From: Novosphingobium sp. Chol11
Lineage (GTDB): Bacteria; Pseudomonadota; Alphaproteobacteria; Sphingomonadales; Sphingomonadaceae
Direction: 5' to 3'
Assembly (NCBI RefSeq): GCF_900218065.1
Contig: NZ_OBMU01000001.1
Span: 124,001-188,000, forward strand
DNA length: 64,000 nucleotides
A model generated the notes under the pieces. The model saw only the letters and a list, made by a program, of their open reading frames with translations, made no database searches and was not told the origin of the DNA. The translations under genes and the position numbers were made by a program. Of this stretch, positions 55,812 through 63,698 are shown in pieces. Position 1 is the stretch's first letter; each line of letters begins with the position of its first letter.

Positions 55812-57100
55812 GTGGTGATCCGTCCTCCGTTCGCCCTGAGCCTGTCGAAGGGCTTCAACTCTCTTCAAAGACAGGAGAAGGCTTCGACAAGCTCAGCCCG
55901 AACGGTTTGCTGAAATTAAGGGACGATTTCCCCGGCGTCGGCAGCTGGCACTATCTCGACAGCGCCGCCACCGCGCAAAAGCCCACCGCCGTTATCGACG
56001 CGATTGCCCGCGCCTACGGCCCCGACTATGCGACCGTCCATCGCGGCGTTTATGAACGCTCCGCCAACATGACGCTCGCCTATGAAGCGGCGCGGCGCAA
56101 GGTCGCGCAGTTCATCGGCGCGGCTTCCGATAGCGAGATCGTCTATGTCCGCGGCGCGACCGAGGGGATCAACCTGGTCGCACATAGCTGGGCAGGCACG
56201 CAGTTGAAGGCGGGCGACCGCATCCTGCTGTCGATGTTGGAGCATCACAGCAACATCGTCCCTTGGCAGATCGTCGCCGAACGCGCCGGCGCGGCGATCG
56301 ATGTCGTGCCACTGACTGCAGATGGCAGGATCGACCTCGAAGCCATGGCCGCGATGATCACGCCTGCGCACAAGCTGGTTGCGCTCGCCCATGTGTCGAA
56401 TGTGCTGGGCAGCGTGCTTGATGTGCGCCGCGCCGCCGACATCGCGCACAGCGTGGGCGCGAAGATCTTGATCGATGGCTGTCAGGCGGTGCCGCGCCTT
56501 GCCGTCGATGTGCAGGCGCTCGATTGCGACTTCTATGTCTTTTCCGCGCACAAGCTCTACGGCCCGACCGGGATCGGCGTGCTGTGGGGCCGCAAGGAAC
56601 TGCTGGACGCCATGCCGCCCTATCAGGGTGGCGGGTCGATGATCGACAAGGTGACGTTCGAGAAAACCACCTACGCACCCGCGCCGACCCGGTTCGAGGC
56701 GGGGACGCCGCATATCACCGGCGTCGTCGGCCTGTCCGCCGCGATCGACTATGTGCAGGCAATCGGCCTCGACGCGATCCATGCGCATGAATGCGCGCTG
56801 GTCGGCAAGGCGCGGGCCGCACTGGAGAGCATCAACAGCGTGCGGGTTTTCGGGCCGGAGGACAGTGCGGGCATCCTCTCCTTCGAAGTCGAGGGGGTGC
56901 ATCCGCATGATGTCGGCACCATATTGGACGAAACGGGTGTCGCGATCCGCGCCGGGCATCATTGCGCGCAGCCGCTGATGCGGCATCTGGGCGTAGAAGC
57001 GACGGCGCGGGCCAGTTTCGGCATCTATAGCGACGAGGGCGATGTCGATGCCCTGGTCAAGGGCATAGAGCGAGTGAGGAAGATCTTCGCCAATGACTGA
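55808..57100 (+). CDS. sufS: SufS, cysteine desulfurase (class II)
   Basis: Takes sulfur from L-cysteine with PLP for cluster assembly. The 430-residue protein has the PLP lysine Lys249 in FSAHKLYGPTGIG, the H-bonding His in LEHHSNIVPW and the active-site Cys386 in IRAGHHCAQPLMRHLG. Homology begins at about residue 38 (RDDFPGVGSWHYLDSAATAQKP); residues 7-33 (including RPEPVEG) are the translation of a Family A repeat pair. ATG 55808 overlaps the sufD stop, so the repeat-encoded extension is probably translated; TTG 55907 could be an alternative start. Confidence 0.95.
   Translation: MSGDPSSVRPEPVEGLQLSSKTGEGFDKLSPNGLLKLRDDFPGVGSWHYLDSAATAQKPTAVIDAIARAYGPDYATVHRGVYERSANMTLAYEAARRKVAQFIGAASDSEIVYVRGATEGINLVAHSWAGTQLKAGDRILLSMLEHHSNIVPWQIVAERAGAAIDVVPLTADGRIDLEAMAAMITPAHKLVALAHVSNVLGSVLDVRRAADIAHSVGAKILIDGCQAVPRLAVDVQALDCDFYVFSAHKLYGPTGIGVLWGRKELLDAMPPYQGGGSMIDKVTFEKTTYAPAPTRFEAGTPHITGVVGLSAAIDYVQAIGLDAIHAHECALVGKARAALESINSVRVFGPEDSAGILSFEVEGVHPHDVGTILDETGVAIRAGHHCAQPLMRHLGVEATARASFGIYSDEGDVDALVKGIERVRKIFAND
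55827..55905. repeat. Family A repeat pair inside the 5' end of sufS
   Basis: Inverted units at 55827-55852 (CCTGAGCCTGTCGAAGGG core) and 55880-55905 (TTCGACAAGCTCAGCCCGAA), 27 bp apart, open throughout in the sufS frame. Confidence 0.85.
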
Positions 57101-57572
57101 GGTAAATTCCGGGGAACGCCAGATCCGGGTGGAAGAGGTGGAGGCGGTTGACGCCCCGCCCAAGGCGCGCGTGGAGGAGACGGCGGCTGAGGCGGCTCCG
57201 CGCCAGCGCGACTATCTGGACGGCTTCCTGAACGCCAAGCCGAGCGAAGCGCCGAAGGGCGAGCCGGGCGGCGACCTGTATGAAGCGATCATCGACGCGC
57301 TCAAGGAGATATATGACCCGGAAATTCCGGTGAATATCTATGATCTCGGCCTCGTCTATGGCGTCGATGTGACGGAAGACGGCCATGCGGTCGTGACCAT
57401 GACGCTGACCACGCCGCATTGCCCGGTCGCTGAATCGATGCCCGGCGAAGTCGAACTGCGCGTCGGTGCCGTGCCGGGCGTGGGAGACGCGCAGGTAAAT
57501 CTCGTCTGGGACCCGCCATGGGACCCGCAGAAAATGAGCGACGAGGCGAAACTGGAACTGGGGGTGCTCTAA
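57093..57572 (+). CDS. sufT: SufT/MIP18-family Fe-S assembly factor (DUF59)
   Basis: A 159-residue protein whose C-terminal half is a DUF59 domain: EIYDPEIPVNIYDLGLVYGVDV, MTLTTPHCPVAESMPGEVE (Cys110) and VPGVGDAQVNLVWDPPWDPQKMS. The N-terminal 60 residues are charged and likely disordered. SufT proteins help mature Fe-S proteins under high demand. It overlaps sufS by 8 bp. Confidence 0.92.
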   Translation: MTEVNSGERQIRVEEVEAVDAPPKARVEETAAEAAPRQRDYLDGFLNAKPSEAPKGEPGGDLYEAIIDALKEIYDPEIPVNIYDLGLVYGVDVTEDGHAVVTMTLTTPHCPVAESMPGEVELRVGAVPGVGDAQVNLVWDPPWDPQKMSDEAKLELGVL

Positions 57573-57578
57573 CCATTT

Positions 57579-57676
57579 CCCTCCCGCAAGCGGGAGGGGG
57601 CCAAGGAGTGGGCGCGAGCGGAGCGAGCTTTGCGCGGCACGAACCCACCCCCGGCCCCTCCCGCCTGCGGGAGGGG
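57579..57676. repeat. Family D palindromic repeat pair between sufT and sufA
   Basis: Two inverted units, each a palindrome with arms CCCTCCCGC and GCGGGAGGG (57579-57598 and about 57657-57674). Each has a G-rich tail ending GTGGG toward the middle, the same architecture as the DUF559 terminal repeats but with a different stem. The 31 bp between the units contain no gene. The right flank supplies the GAGGAA ribosome-binding site of sufA. Confidence 0.85.
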
Positions 57677-57690
57677 AGAAGAGGAACAAG

Positions 57691-58053
57691 ATGACCGAGA
57701 CGACCACCAAGACCCGCGCTCGCCCTGCCGCCGTCATCCTGACGCCGAGTGCGGAACAGCGCATCGCCGACCTGATGCGTCAGGCTCCTGAAGGCGCGAT
57801 CGGCGTCAAGCTGTCCACGCCGCGCCGCGGTTGCTCTGGCCTCGCTTATTCGGTCGACTATGTGACCGAGGAAGCGAAGTTCGACGAGAAGATCGAAACG
57901 CCCGGCGGCACCTTCTATATCGACGGTGCGTCGGTGCTCTATCTCGTCGGATCGACGATGGATTGGGTGGAGGATGACTTCACCGCCGGGTTCGTCTTCA
58001 ACAACCCCAATGCAAAGGGCAGCTGCGGCTGCGGCGAAAGCTTTACCGTCTAG
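57691..58053 (+). CDS. sufA: A-type Fe-S carrier (SufA/HesB family)
   Basis: A 120-residue carrier that receives clusters from SufBCD and passes them to targets. The three cluster-ligand cysteines are Cys48 (RRGCSGLAY), Cys112 and Cys114 (SCGCGESF). ATG 57691 has GAGG upstream. It is the last suf gene and is separated from sufT by a repeat pair, so it may be expressed differently. Confidence 0.95.
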   Translation: MTETTTKTRARPAAVILTPSAEQRIADLMRQAPEGAIGVKLSTPRRGCSGLAYSVDYVTEEAKFDEKIETPGGTFYIDGASVLYLVGSTMDWVEDDFTAGFVFNNPNAKGSCGCGESFTV

Positions 58054-58080
58054 TTCGGGAGGGTCGCTGCCATCCCTCAT

Positions 58081-58878
58081 ATGCTGATCCTCGGCATGGG
58101 TTACACCGCCTCTCGCCTCGCCGCTCGCCTGCGCGGAGAGGGGTGGGAGGTTACCGGGGTCCGCCGCGCCGCCGATGCCGAGGCGATCGCCTTCGATGAC
58201 GGCGATGCCGTGTGCGCCAGCATCGGCAAGGCGACGCACATCCTTTCCTCCGTGCCGCCGGAGGGCGGGGCGGATCCGGTCCTGGCCCGTTACGGCACGG
58301 CGATCGCCGCCGCCCCGGCGCTATGGAGCGGCTATCTTTCCGCGACCGGCGTCTATGGCGATGCTGCGGGGGCATGGGTGGACGAAGCCAGCCCCATCGG
58401 CTCCGGCCGCCGTGCCGCGCGGGTGCAGGCAGACGGCGACTGGCGCGCGCTGCGTGAAGACATGCGCTGTTTCCGCCTCCCCGGCATTTACGGCCCGGGC
58501 CGGTCGGCGATCGAGCGGGTGCGCGAGGGCAAGGCGCATCGGATCGATCTGCCCGATCAGATTTTCAGCCGCGCTCATGTGGATGATATCGTCAGCGGCA
58601 TTATCGCGTCCTTCGATGGACCGCCCGGCATCTATAATCTTTCCGACGATCTGCCCTGCGCTCAGAACCGGCTGATCGAGGCGGCCTGCGCCATGCTGGG
58701 CGCGCCGCTGCCGCCGCTATTGTCATTGGAGGAGGCGCACTTGTCGCCCATGGCGCTGTCCTTCTATGCGGAAAACAGGCGGGTGGCGAACGGCCGGGCC
58801 AAACGGCTTCTTGGCTGGGCACCGCGCTACCCCACCTATCGCGAAGGCCTGGCCGCCTGCCTTGCCGTGGCGGAATGA
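58081..58878 (+). CDS. NAD(P)-binding epimerase/dehydratase-like protein
   Basis: A 265-residue Rossmann-fold protein of the extended SDR group, similar in plan to YeeZ-type proteins. It begins MLILGMGYTASRLAARLRGEGWEVTGVRR (a GxGxxA nucleotide motif); a YLSATGVYGD segment holds the Ser/Tyr region, then FRLPGIYGPGRSAIERV, FSRAHVDDIVSGIIASF and a C-terminal YNLSDDLPCAQNRLIEAA. No complete catalytic YxxxK is present, so the reaction is uncertain. It follows sufA by 27 bp. Confidence 0.82.
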   Translation: MLILGMGYTASRLAARLRGEGWEVTGVRRAADAEAIAFDDGDAVCASIGKATHILSSVPPEGGADPVLARYGTAIAAAPALWSGYLSATGVYGDAAGAWVDEASPIGSGRRAARVQADGDWRALREDMRCFRLPGIYGPGRSAIERVREGKAHRIDLPDQIFSRAHVDDIVSGIIASFDGPPGIYNLSDDLPCAQNRLIEAACAMLGAPLPPLLSLEEAHLSPMALSFYAENRRVANGRAKRLLGWAPRYPTYREGLAACLAVAE

Positions 58879-58959
58879 CTCAGGCTGTCGCATCGCTTAC
58901 GCGCCGTTAACCAAAGCGCCCCATGGATGGTCCCACAGCTTTTGCAGGGACTTGTCGCC

Positions 58960-59115
58960 ATGGAACGGATCGACCGCAACTTTGCCGCGCTCAGCCAGCG
59001 CATGAGCCGCTTGGCGATGCCCGAAGCCGTGACTCCCGCTCCGCAATCGCTCGCCAGCCTGATCGATCGGGTTAATGCGGCAAAGCGCCATTATGAGCCG
59101 GGCCTGCGCCGCTAG
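58960..59115 (+). CDS. Small hypothetical protein
   Basis: A 51-residue basic peptide (MERIDRNFAALSQRMSRLAMPEAVTPAPQSLASLIDRVNAAKRHYEPGLRR), helical with no Cys. AGGGA lies about 11 nt before ATG 58960; ATG 58927 is an alternative. The stop overlaps the convergent EamA stop by a few bases. Real but unassigned at best. Confidence 0.4.
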   Translation: MERIDRNFAALSQRMSRLAMPEAVTPAPQSLASLIDRVNAAKRHYEPGLRR

Positions 59116-60014
59116 GCCGTTTTCGCCCGCAGCGCGATCACCATGCCAGCCACCGCCAGCACCGCGCCTGCCGCACTTAGCGTCGACCAGCGATAATCCT
59201 CGAACACCGTGGAAATCAGCATGGCGATCACGGGAATCAGCACGCTGCTATAGGCTGCCCGTCCCGGTCCCACCCGCTGGATAAGCCGGAAATAAAGTGG
59301 GAAGGTCACCACCGACCCCGCAATGCCCAGCCAGGCGATGCCGAACAGATAGCCCGCGCGCCACTCGATCACAGGCGGCCCGACGGTCGCCCATGCATAG
59401 GCCGCGTCGACAGCGCTGCCGATCAGCATGCCCCAGGTGAGCACAGCCGCCATCGGCAGGCGGCGGGCGATCTGCATCCCCTGCATGACGTTCGCGCTGG
59501 ACGCGCTGAGCAGGCCCGCGACGCTGAGCGCGATGCCGACTAGAACTGCTTCGGCGGAGACCGGCGCAGCGCGATATTCGCGCAGCAGCAGCAACATGAT
59601 GCCTGCGATCGCCACCAGCGACCCCAGGATGAAGGCGCGGCTGACCGGCTGGCGAAACGCGATCCAGGCGAGGATAGTATTGGGGATCAGCAGCAGCGCG
59701 TAGACGGTCGCGACGACGCCGGAGGTCAGATAATGTTCTGCCCGATAGACGAAGTTGAAGTTGAGTACGAACTGCGCGACGCCCAGAGCGCCCGCAAAGG
59801 CGATCCCGGCGGGCGGCAGCCGCAACGGCACACGGCGGATCATCGCGAACAGCGCCATGCCAGCCGCCCCCAGGAGGAACCGGTAGCAGACCGACCAGCT
59901 CGGCGGCACCGCGCCCAGCTGATCGCGGATGACGATCCAGGTCGAACTCCAGATCAGCGTGACAAGCAGGAAAGGCAGGATGACGCCGCCCTTCGCCTCC
60001 GACGATCCGCTCAT
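59112..60014 (-). CDS. EamA/DMT-family membrane exporter
   Basis: A 300-residue protein with ten predicted membrane helices in two EamA repeats (FLLVTLIWSSTWIVIRDQLGAVPPSWSVCYRFLLGAAGMALF and the second half beginning AVLVGIALSVAGLLSASSANVM). DMT exporters move amino acids or small metabolites. It overlaps the threonine aldolase by 4 bp (ATGA), so an amino-acid-related export role is suggested but not shown. Confidence 0.9.
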   Translation of the reverse strand: MSGSSEAKGGVILPFLLVTLIWSSTWIVIRDQLGAVPPSWSVCYRFLLGAAGMALFAMIRRVPLRLPPAGIAFAGALGVAQFVLNFNFVYRAEHYLTSGVVATVYALLLIPNTILAWIAFRQPVSRAFILGSLVAIAGIMLLLLREYRAAPVSAEAVLVGIALSVAGLLSASSANVMQGMQIARRLPMAAVLTWGMLIGSAVDAAYAWATVGPPVIEWRAGYLFGIAWLGIAGSVVTFPLYFRLIQRVGPGRAAYSSVLIPVIAMLISTVFEDYRWSTLSAAGAVLAVAGMVIALRAKTA

Positions 60015-61024
60015 GCAAGCGACCTGAGTGCGTCGGCGAGCGGCTGGACCGCGCCCGCATCATGCGCCCAATTGGTGACGAGGCGCGCCGCCCCCTCTCC
60101 CCAGTCGTAAAAGTCGAAGCCCTGCCCGCGCAGACTTGCCGCTTGGGCAGAAGAGAGGCGGATGAACAGCTCGTTTGCCTCGACGGGATGAAGCAGCCGA
60201 TCCGGGACGGCCTGCGCCAACGCGGCGGCTGCGGCATTGGCCGCCCGCGCATTGCGCAGCCAGAGGTCATCCTCCAGCATCGCCAATATCTGCGCGGCAA
60301 GATAGCGCCCCTTTGACAGCAGGTGCCCACCGCGCTTGCGCCAGCGCACCGCTTCGGACGCGCGCGCATCCGCTTGGCTGCCGAAGAAGAGCAGCGCCTC
60401 GCCCACCATGCCGCCATTCTTGACGCAGCCGAAGGTGAGGACATCGACGCCTGCGCGCCAGCTGATATCGGCGGGATGACAACCCAGATGCGCGACAGCA
60501 TTGGCGAAGCGCGCCCCGTCCATGTGCAGGCCGAGGCGGTGATCCCGCGCCACCTCGCCAATCGCCGCGACCTCCTCCGGCGTATAGACGCGGCCATATT
60601 CGCTGGCTTGGGTGATGCTGATCGCGCGGGCCGGGATCTGGTGCACGTCCGGGCGGATCGCTTTCAGCCGCTCGATCAACGTTTCGGGGGAGAGCTTCGC
60701 GCCATCTCCTGTTAGGCTCATCAGGCTTGCACCATGGGTATAGAAGCCGGGCGCTCCACATTCGTCCACCATGATATGCGATTCTTCATGGGCCAGGATA
60801 CCGCCATAGGGCGGGCACAGGCACGCAAGGCCGATGCTGTTCGCCGCGGTGCCGGTCGCGACCCACAGCGCGCGAACCGGGGTGCCGAACAGGTCGGAAA
60901 AGGCGCCATCCAGCCGCGCGCTCCACGCGTCGCCATCATAGCCATGGTCCGCGACATCAGCCGCAGCCATCGCCGCCATCACTTGCGGGCAGACCGGTGT
61001 CGCATTGTCCGAGAAAAAGTGCAT
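60011..61024 (-). CDS. ltaE: Low-specificity L-threonine aldolase-family enzyme
   Basis: A 337-residue PLP enzyme that cleaves threonine or related beta-hydroxy amino acids to glycine and an aldehyde. The PLP lysine is Lys202 in TFGCVKNGGMVGE, with the Asp169 region LHMDGARFANA and the cofactor-binding ATGTAANSIGLACL. ATG 61024 is fixed by the family start MHFFSDNATP; 89 upstream in-frame codons are non-homologous. It is divergent from ilvE with a 157 bp gap. Confidence 0.88.
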   Translation of the reverse strand: MHFFSDNATPVCPQVMAAMAAADVADHGYDGDAWSARLDGAFSDLFGTPVRALWVATGTAANSIGLACLCPPYGGILAHEESHIMVDECGAPGFYTHGASLMSLTGDGAKLSPETLIERLKAIRPDVHQIPARAISITQASEYGRVYTPEEVAAIGEVARDHRLGLHMDGARFANAVAHLGCHPADISWRAGVDVLTFGCVKNGGMVGEALLFFGSQADARASEAVRWRKRGGHLLSKGRYLAAQILAMLEDDLWLRNARAANAAAAALAQAVPDRLLHPVEANELFIRLSSAQAASLRGQGFDFYDWGEGAARLVTNWAHDAGAVQPLADALRSLA

Positions 61025-61181
61025 GGCTGCGGCATAAGCGCGCCGCCGCCCTGCGCCAAGATGCCAGCAGGCCGCGAGCGGCCCTTTCGAAAGGGCAACA
61101 AATTGGTCAGCATTGATGACCCATTGTTTCCGCCAGCCGTTTGTGACATAGGCGGCCGGTCCTACCAAAGGAGCATAGATC

Positions 61182-62273
61182 ATGGACGTCCAGCAGAAGT
61201 CGCGCTTTACCGTCAACCCGAGCAGCAAGGCTGTATCGGCTGACCAGCGCGCCGTATTGCTGGAGGACCCGGGGTTCGGGCGCCTGTTCACCGATCATAT
61301 GGTGACGATCCGCTATACGGAAGGGCAGGGGTGGCACAGCCATGCCATCGGCCCGCGTGAGCCGTTCCAGCTCGATCCGGCCTGCGCCGTGCTGCATTAT
61401 GCCCAAGAAATCTTCGAAGGGATGAAGGCTTACCGGCTTGAGGATGGCAGCATCGCCATGTTCCGGCCGGAGGAAAATGCCCGCCGCTTCGCCGAGTCGG
61501 CGGAACGCATGGCCATGCCGGTCCTGCCAGAAGACATCTTCCTGGAGGCCGTCGAAGAACTGGTGAAGATCGACGCCGATTGGATCCCCAGCGGCGAAGG
61601 AAGCCTGTATCTGCGCCCCTTCATGTTCGCGAGCGAAAGCTTTCTGGGCGTGCGCCCGGCTGCGGAATATATCTTCTGCGTCATCGCCTCGCCCGCTGGC
61701 GCCTATTTCAAGAGTGGGAAGAAGGCCGTCACGCTCTGGGTGTCGGAACATTATACCCGCGCTGCGAAGGGCGGCACGGGGGCTGCCAAGTGCGGCGGCA
61801 ATTATGCCGCGAGCCTGGTGGCCCAGTCGGAAGCGACGAAGCATGGCTGCGATCAGGTCGTCTTCCTCGACGCCGCAGAGCATAAGTGGGTCGAGGAACT
61901 GGGCGGCATGAACGTGTTCTTTGTCATGGACGACGGGTCGATCGTCACCCCGCCGCTGTCGGGCACGATCCTGCCCGGCATCACCCGCAACAGCATCATT
62001 ACGCTGGCCCGCGCCAAGGGGCATGAGGTTCGCGAGGAGCCCTACAGCTTCGCGCAATGGCGCGACGATGCGGCGAGCGGCAAGCTGCGCGAGGCGTTCG
62101 CTTGTGGCACGGCGGCGGTCGTCACTGCGATCGGCACGGTGAAGAGCGTCGATGGCGACTTCACCATCGGCAATGGCGATGGCGGCATCGTAACCGAAGC
62201 GCTGCGCACGGAACTGACCGGCATTCAGCGCGGGACGGTGGCCGACCCCGCTGGCTGGGTGCGCAAGCTTTAA
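61182..62273 (+). CDS. ilvE: Branched-chain amino acid aminotransferase
   Basis: Last step of valine, leucine and isoleucine synthesis. The 363-residue fold-type IV PLP enzyme has LHYAQEIFEGMKAYRLEDGSIAMFRPEENARR, the PLP lysine Lys203 in GGTGAAKCGGNYAAS, and the cofactor loop SGTILPGITRNSIITLARAKGHEVREEPYS. Start ATG 61182 follows AAAGGAGCATAGATC. The gene is followed by a large inverted repeat. Confidence 0.96.
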   Translation: MDVQQKSRFTVNPSSKAVSADQRAVLLEDPGFGRLFTDHMVTIRYTEGQGWHSHAIGPREPFQLDPACAVLHYAQEIFEGMKAYRLEDGSIAMFRPEENARRFAESAERMAMPVLPEDIFLEAVEELVKIDADWIPSGEGSLYLRPFMFASESFLGVRPAAEYIFCVIASPAGAYFKSGKKAVTLWVSEHYTRAAKGGTGAAKCGGNYAASLVAQSEATKHGCDQVVFLDAAEHKWVEELGGMNVFFVMDDGSIVTPPLSGTILPGITRNSIITLARAKGHEVREEPYSFAQWRDDAASGKLREAFACGTAAVVTAIGTVKSVDGDFTIGNGDGGIVTEALRTELTGIQRGTVADPAGWVRKL

Positions 62274-62285
62274 AAATTTTCTTTG

Positions 62286-62354
62286 CCGTGCTCCTGCGAA
62301 GGCAGGAGCCCAGCTTAAATAAACGCCTAGGCTCCTGCCTTCCCAGGAGCACGG
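62286..62354. repeat. Near-perfect 25 bp inverted repeat after ilvE (Family B type)
   Basis: The two 25 bp units (62286-62310 and 62330-62354) are inverted copies differing at one position; each also carries its own inner hairpin (GCTCCTG / CAGGAGC). The spacer is 19 bp. In RNA it would form a very stable stem and probably ends the ilvE transcript. Confidence 0.85.
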
Positions 62355-62411
62355 ATGAATAGGCGGCTCGCGCCGCTTCCCATTCCCCGGCCGAGCGCCT
62401 AGATAGCTCAT

Positions 62412-63620
62412 ATGCAACGTTTTGACGTCGTTATCTTGGGCGGGGGCCTTGTCGGGCTGACCCTGGGCATTGCGCTTTCCGGTCATGGGGTGCGCTGCGC
62501 CGTCATCGATCCGGCCGATCCGGGGGAGACCAGCGCCGTCGGGTTTGACGGGCGCGTGTCCGCCATTTCCTCGACCAGTTATGCGATGCTTTCCGCCATC
62601 GGTGTGGCCGATCTGCTGGAGGGGAAAGGCTGCCCCATCGACCGGATTTGGGTAAGCGACGGGCTGGAACCCGGCGCGCTCGATTTCGCGCCTGATGCGG
62701 ACGATGGTGTCATGGGGATCATGTTCCCCAATCGCGACCTGCGCATCGCCCTATCCCAAGCGGCCGAGAAGGCGGAGAATCTGATCCGCTTCCAGCCGGA
62801 CCGCGCCATCCATGTGGATCGCAATGCCGACGGCGTCAGCCTGACGCTCGCCAGCGGGCATATGCTGCATGGCGCTCTGCTGGTGGCGGCCGAGGGGCGA
62901 AACAGCCCAACCCGCGAAGCTGCAGGCATCCGCACCACGCGCTGGCAATATAAGCACACCGCCATGGTGACGGCGATCGATCATGAGGTGCCGCACGCCA
63001 ATACGGCTTATGAGATTTTCTATCCCGGCGGCCCCTTCGCGCTGCTGCCTATGCTGCCGGGGGCGCGATCGGCCATCGTCTGGACAGTGCCGACCGAGCA
63101 GGCGCCGGTGATGCTGAAATTGTCCGAGCGGGCATGGCTCGCCGAAGCGCAGAAGCGGATGGGAGGCTTCCTGGGCGAGATATCACTCGCAGGTCCGCGC
63201 TCCAGCTACCCATTGGGCTTCCACCATGCCGCGCGGATCACCGATACGCGGCTGGCGCTGGTCGGCGACAGCGCCCATGCGATCCATCCGATTGCGGGGC
63301 AGGGCCTGAACCTTGGGTTTCGCGACGTCGCGGCGCTTGTGGAGGTGCTGGTCGATGGCATGCGCCTTGGCCTGGACCCCGGCGATGCGCAGTTGATGGC
63401 GCGCTACCAGCGTTGGCGGGGGCTGGACGCGATGTCGGTCAGCGTCGCCATGGACGGGCTCGTCCGGCTGTTTGATGTGCCCGGCCGCATTCCTTCTGCC
63501 ATCCGCCGTTTCGGCCTGGCCGCAGTCCAGCGCACGCCGATGCTCAAGAACCGCTTCATGGCGGAGGCAAGGGGTGAAAGCGGCGCGTTGCCCAAGCTGT
63601 TGATCGGCGAAATGGTCTAA
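62412..63620 (+). CDS. ubiH: FAD-dependent ubiquinone biosynthesis hydroxylase (UbiH/UbiF/UbiI family)
   Basis: A 402-residue flavin monooxygenase that hydroxylates the ubiquinone ring. It has the N-terminal FAD motif VVILGGGLVGLTLGIAL, a second FAD-binding motif LVGDSAHAIHPIAGQGLNLGFRD (the DSAH/GQG hallmark) and the NAD(P)-linked helix region RDLRIALSQAAEKA. Which ring carbon it acts on (C1, C5 or C6) cannot be told from the sequence alone, since alphaproteobacteria use mixed sets. ATG 62412. It fits with ubiA at 5.9 kb. Confidence 0.9.
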   Translation: MQRFDVVILGGGLVGLTLGIALSGHGVRCAVIDPADPGETSAVGFDGRVSAISSTSYAMLSAIGVADLLEGKGCPIDRIWVSDGLEPGALDFAPDADDGVMGIMFPNRDLRIALSQAAEKAENLIRFQPDRAIHVDRNADGVSLTLASGHMLHGALLVAAEGRNSPTREAAGIRTTRWQYKHTAMVTAIDHEVPHANTAYEIFYPGGPFALLPMLPGARSAIVWTVPTEQAPVMLKLSERAWLAEAQKRMGGFLGEISLAGPRSSYPLGFHHAARITDTRLALVGDSAHAIHPIAGQGLNLGFRDVAALVEVLVDGMRLGLDPGDAQLMARYQRWRGLDAMSVSVAMDGLVRLFDVPGRIPSAIRRFGLAAVQRTPMLKNRFMAEARGESGALPKLLIGEMV

Positions 63621-63630
63621 AGCTGTTCCG

Positions 63631-63686
63631 TCATGCCAGCGAAAGCTGGCATCTCGCACAGACCCCGACTTGCGCTGGGATGACGA
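63631..63686. repeat. Family B palindromic repeat pair between ubiH and the cytochrome b561 gene
   Basis: Left unit with arms ATGCCAGC/GCTGGCAT around GAAA (63631-63654) and an inverted partial unit TGCGCTGGGATGACG (63672-63686). It lies between two convergent genes. Confidence 0.8.
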
Positions 63687-63698
63687 GGTCCGCGGCTT

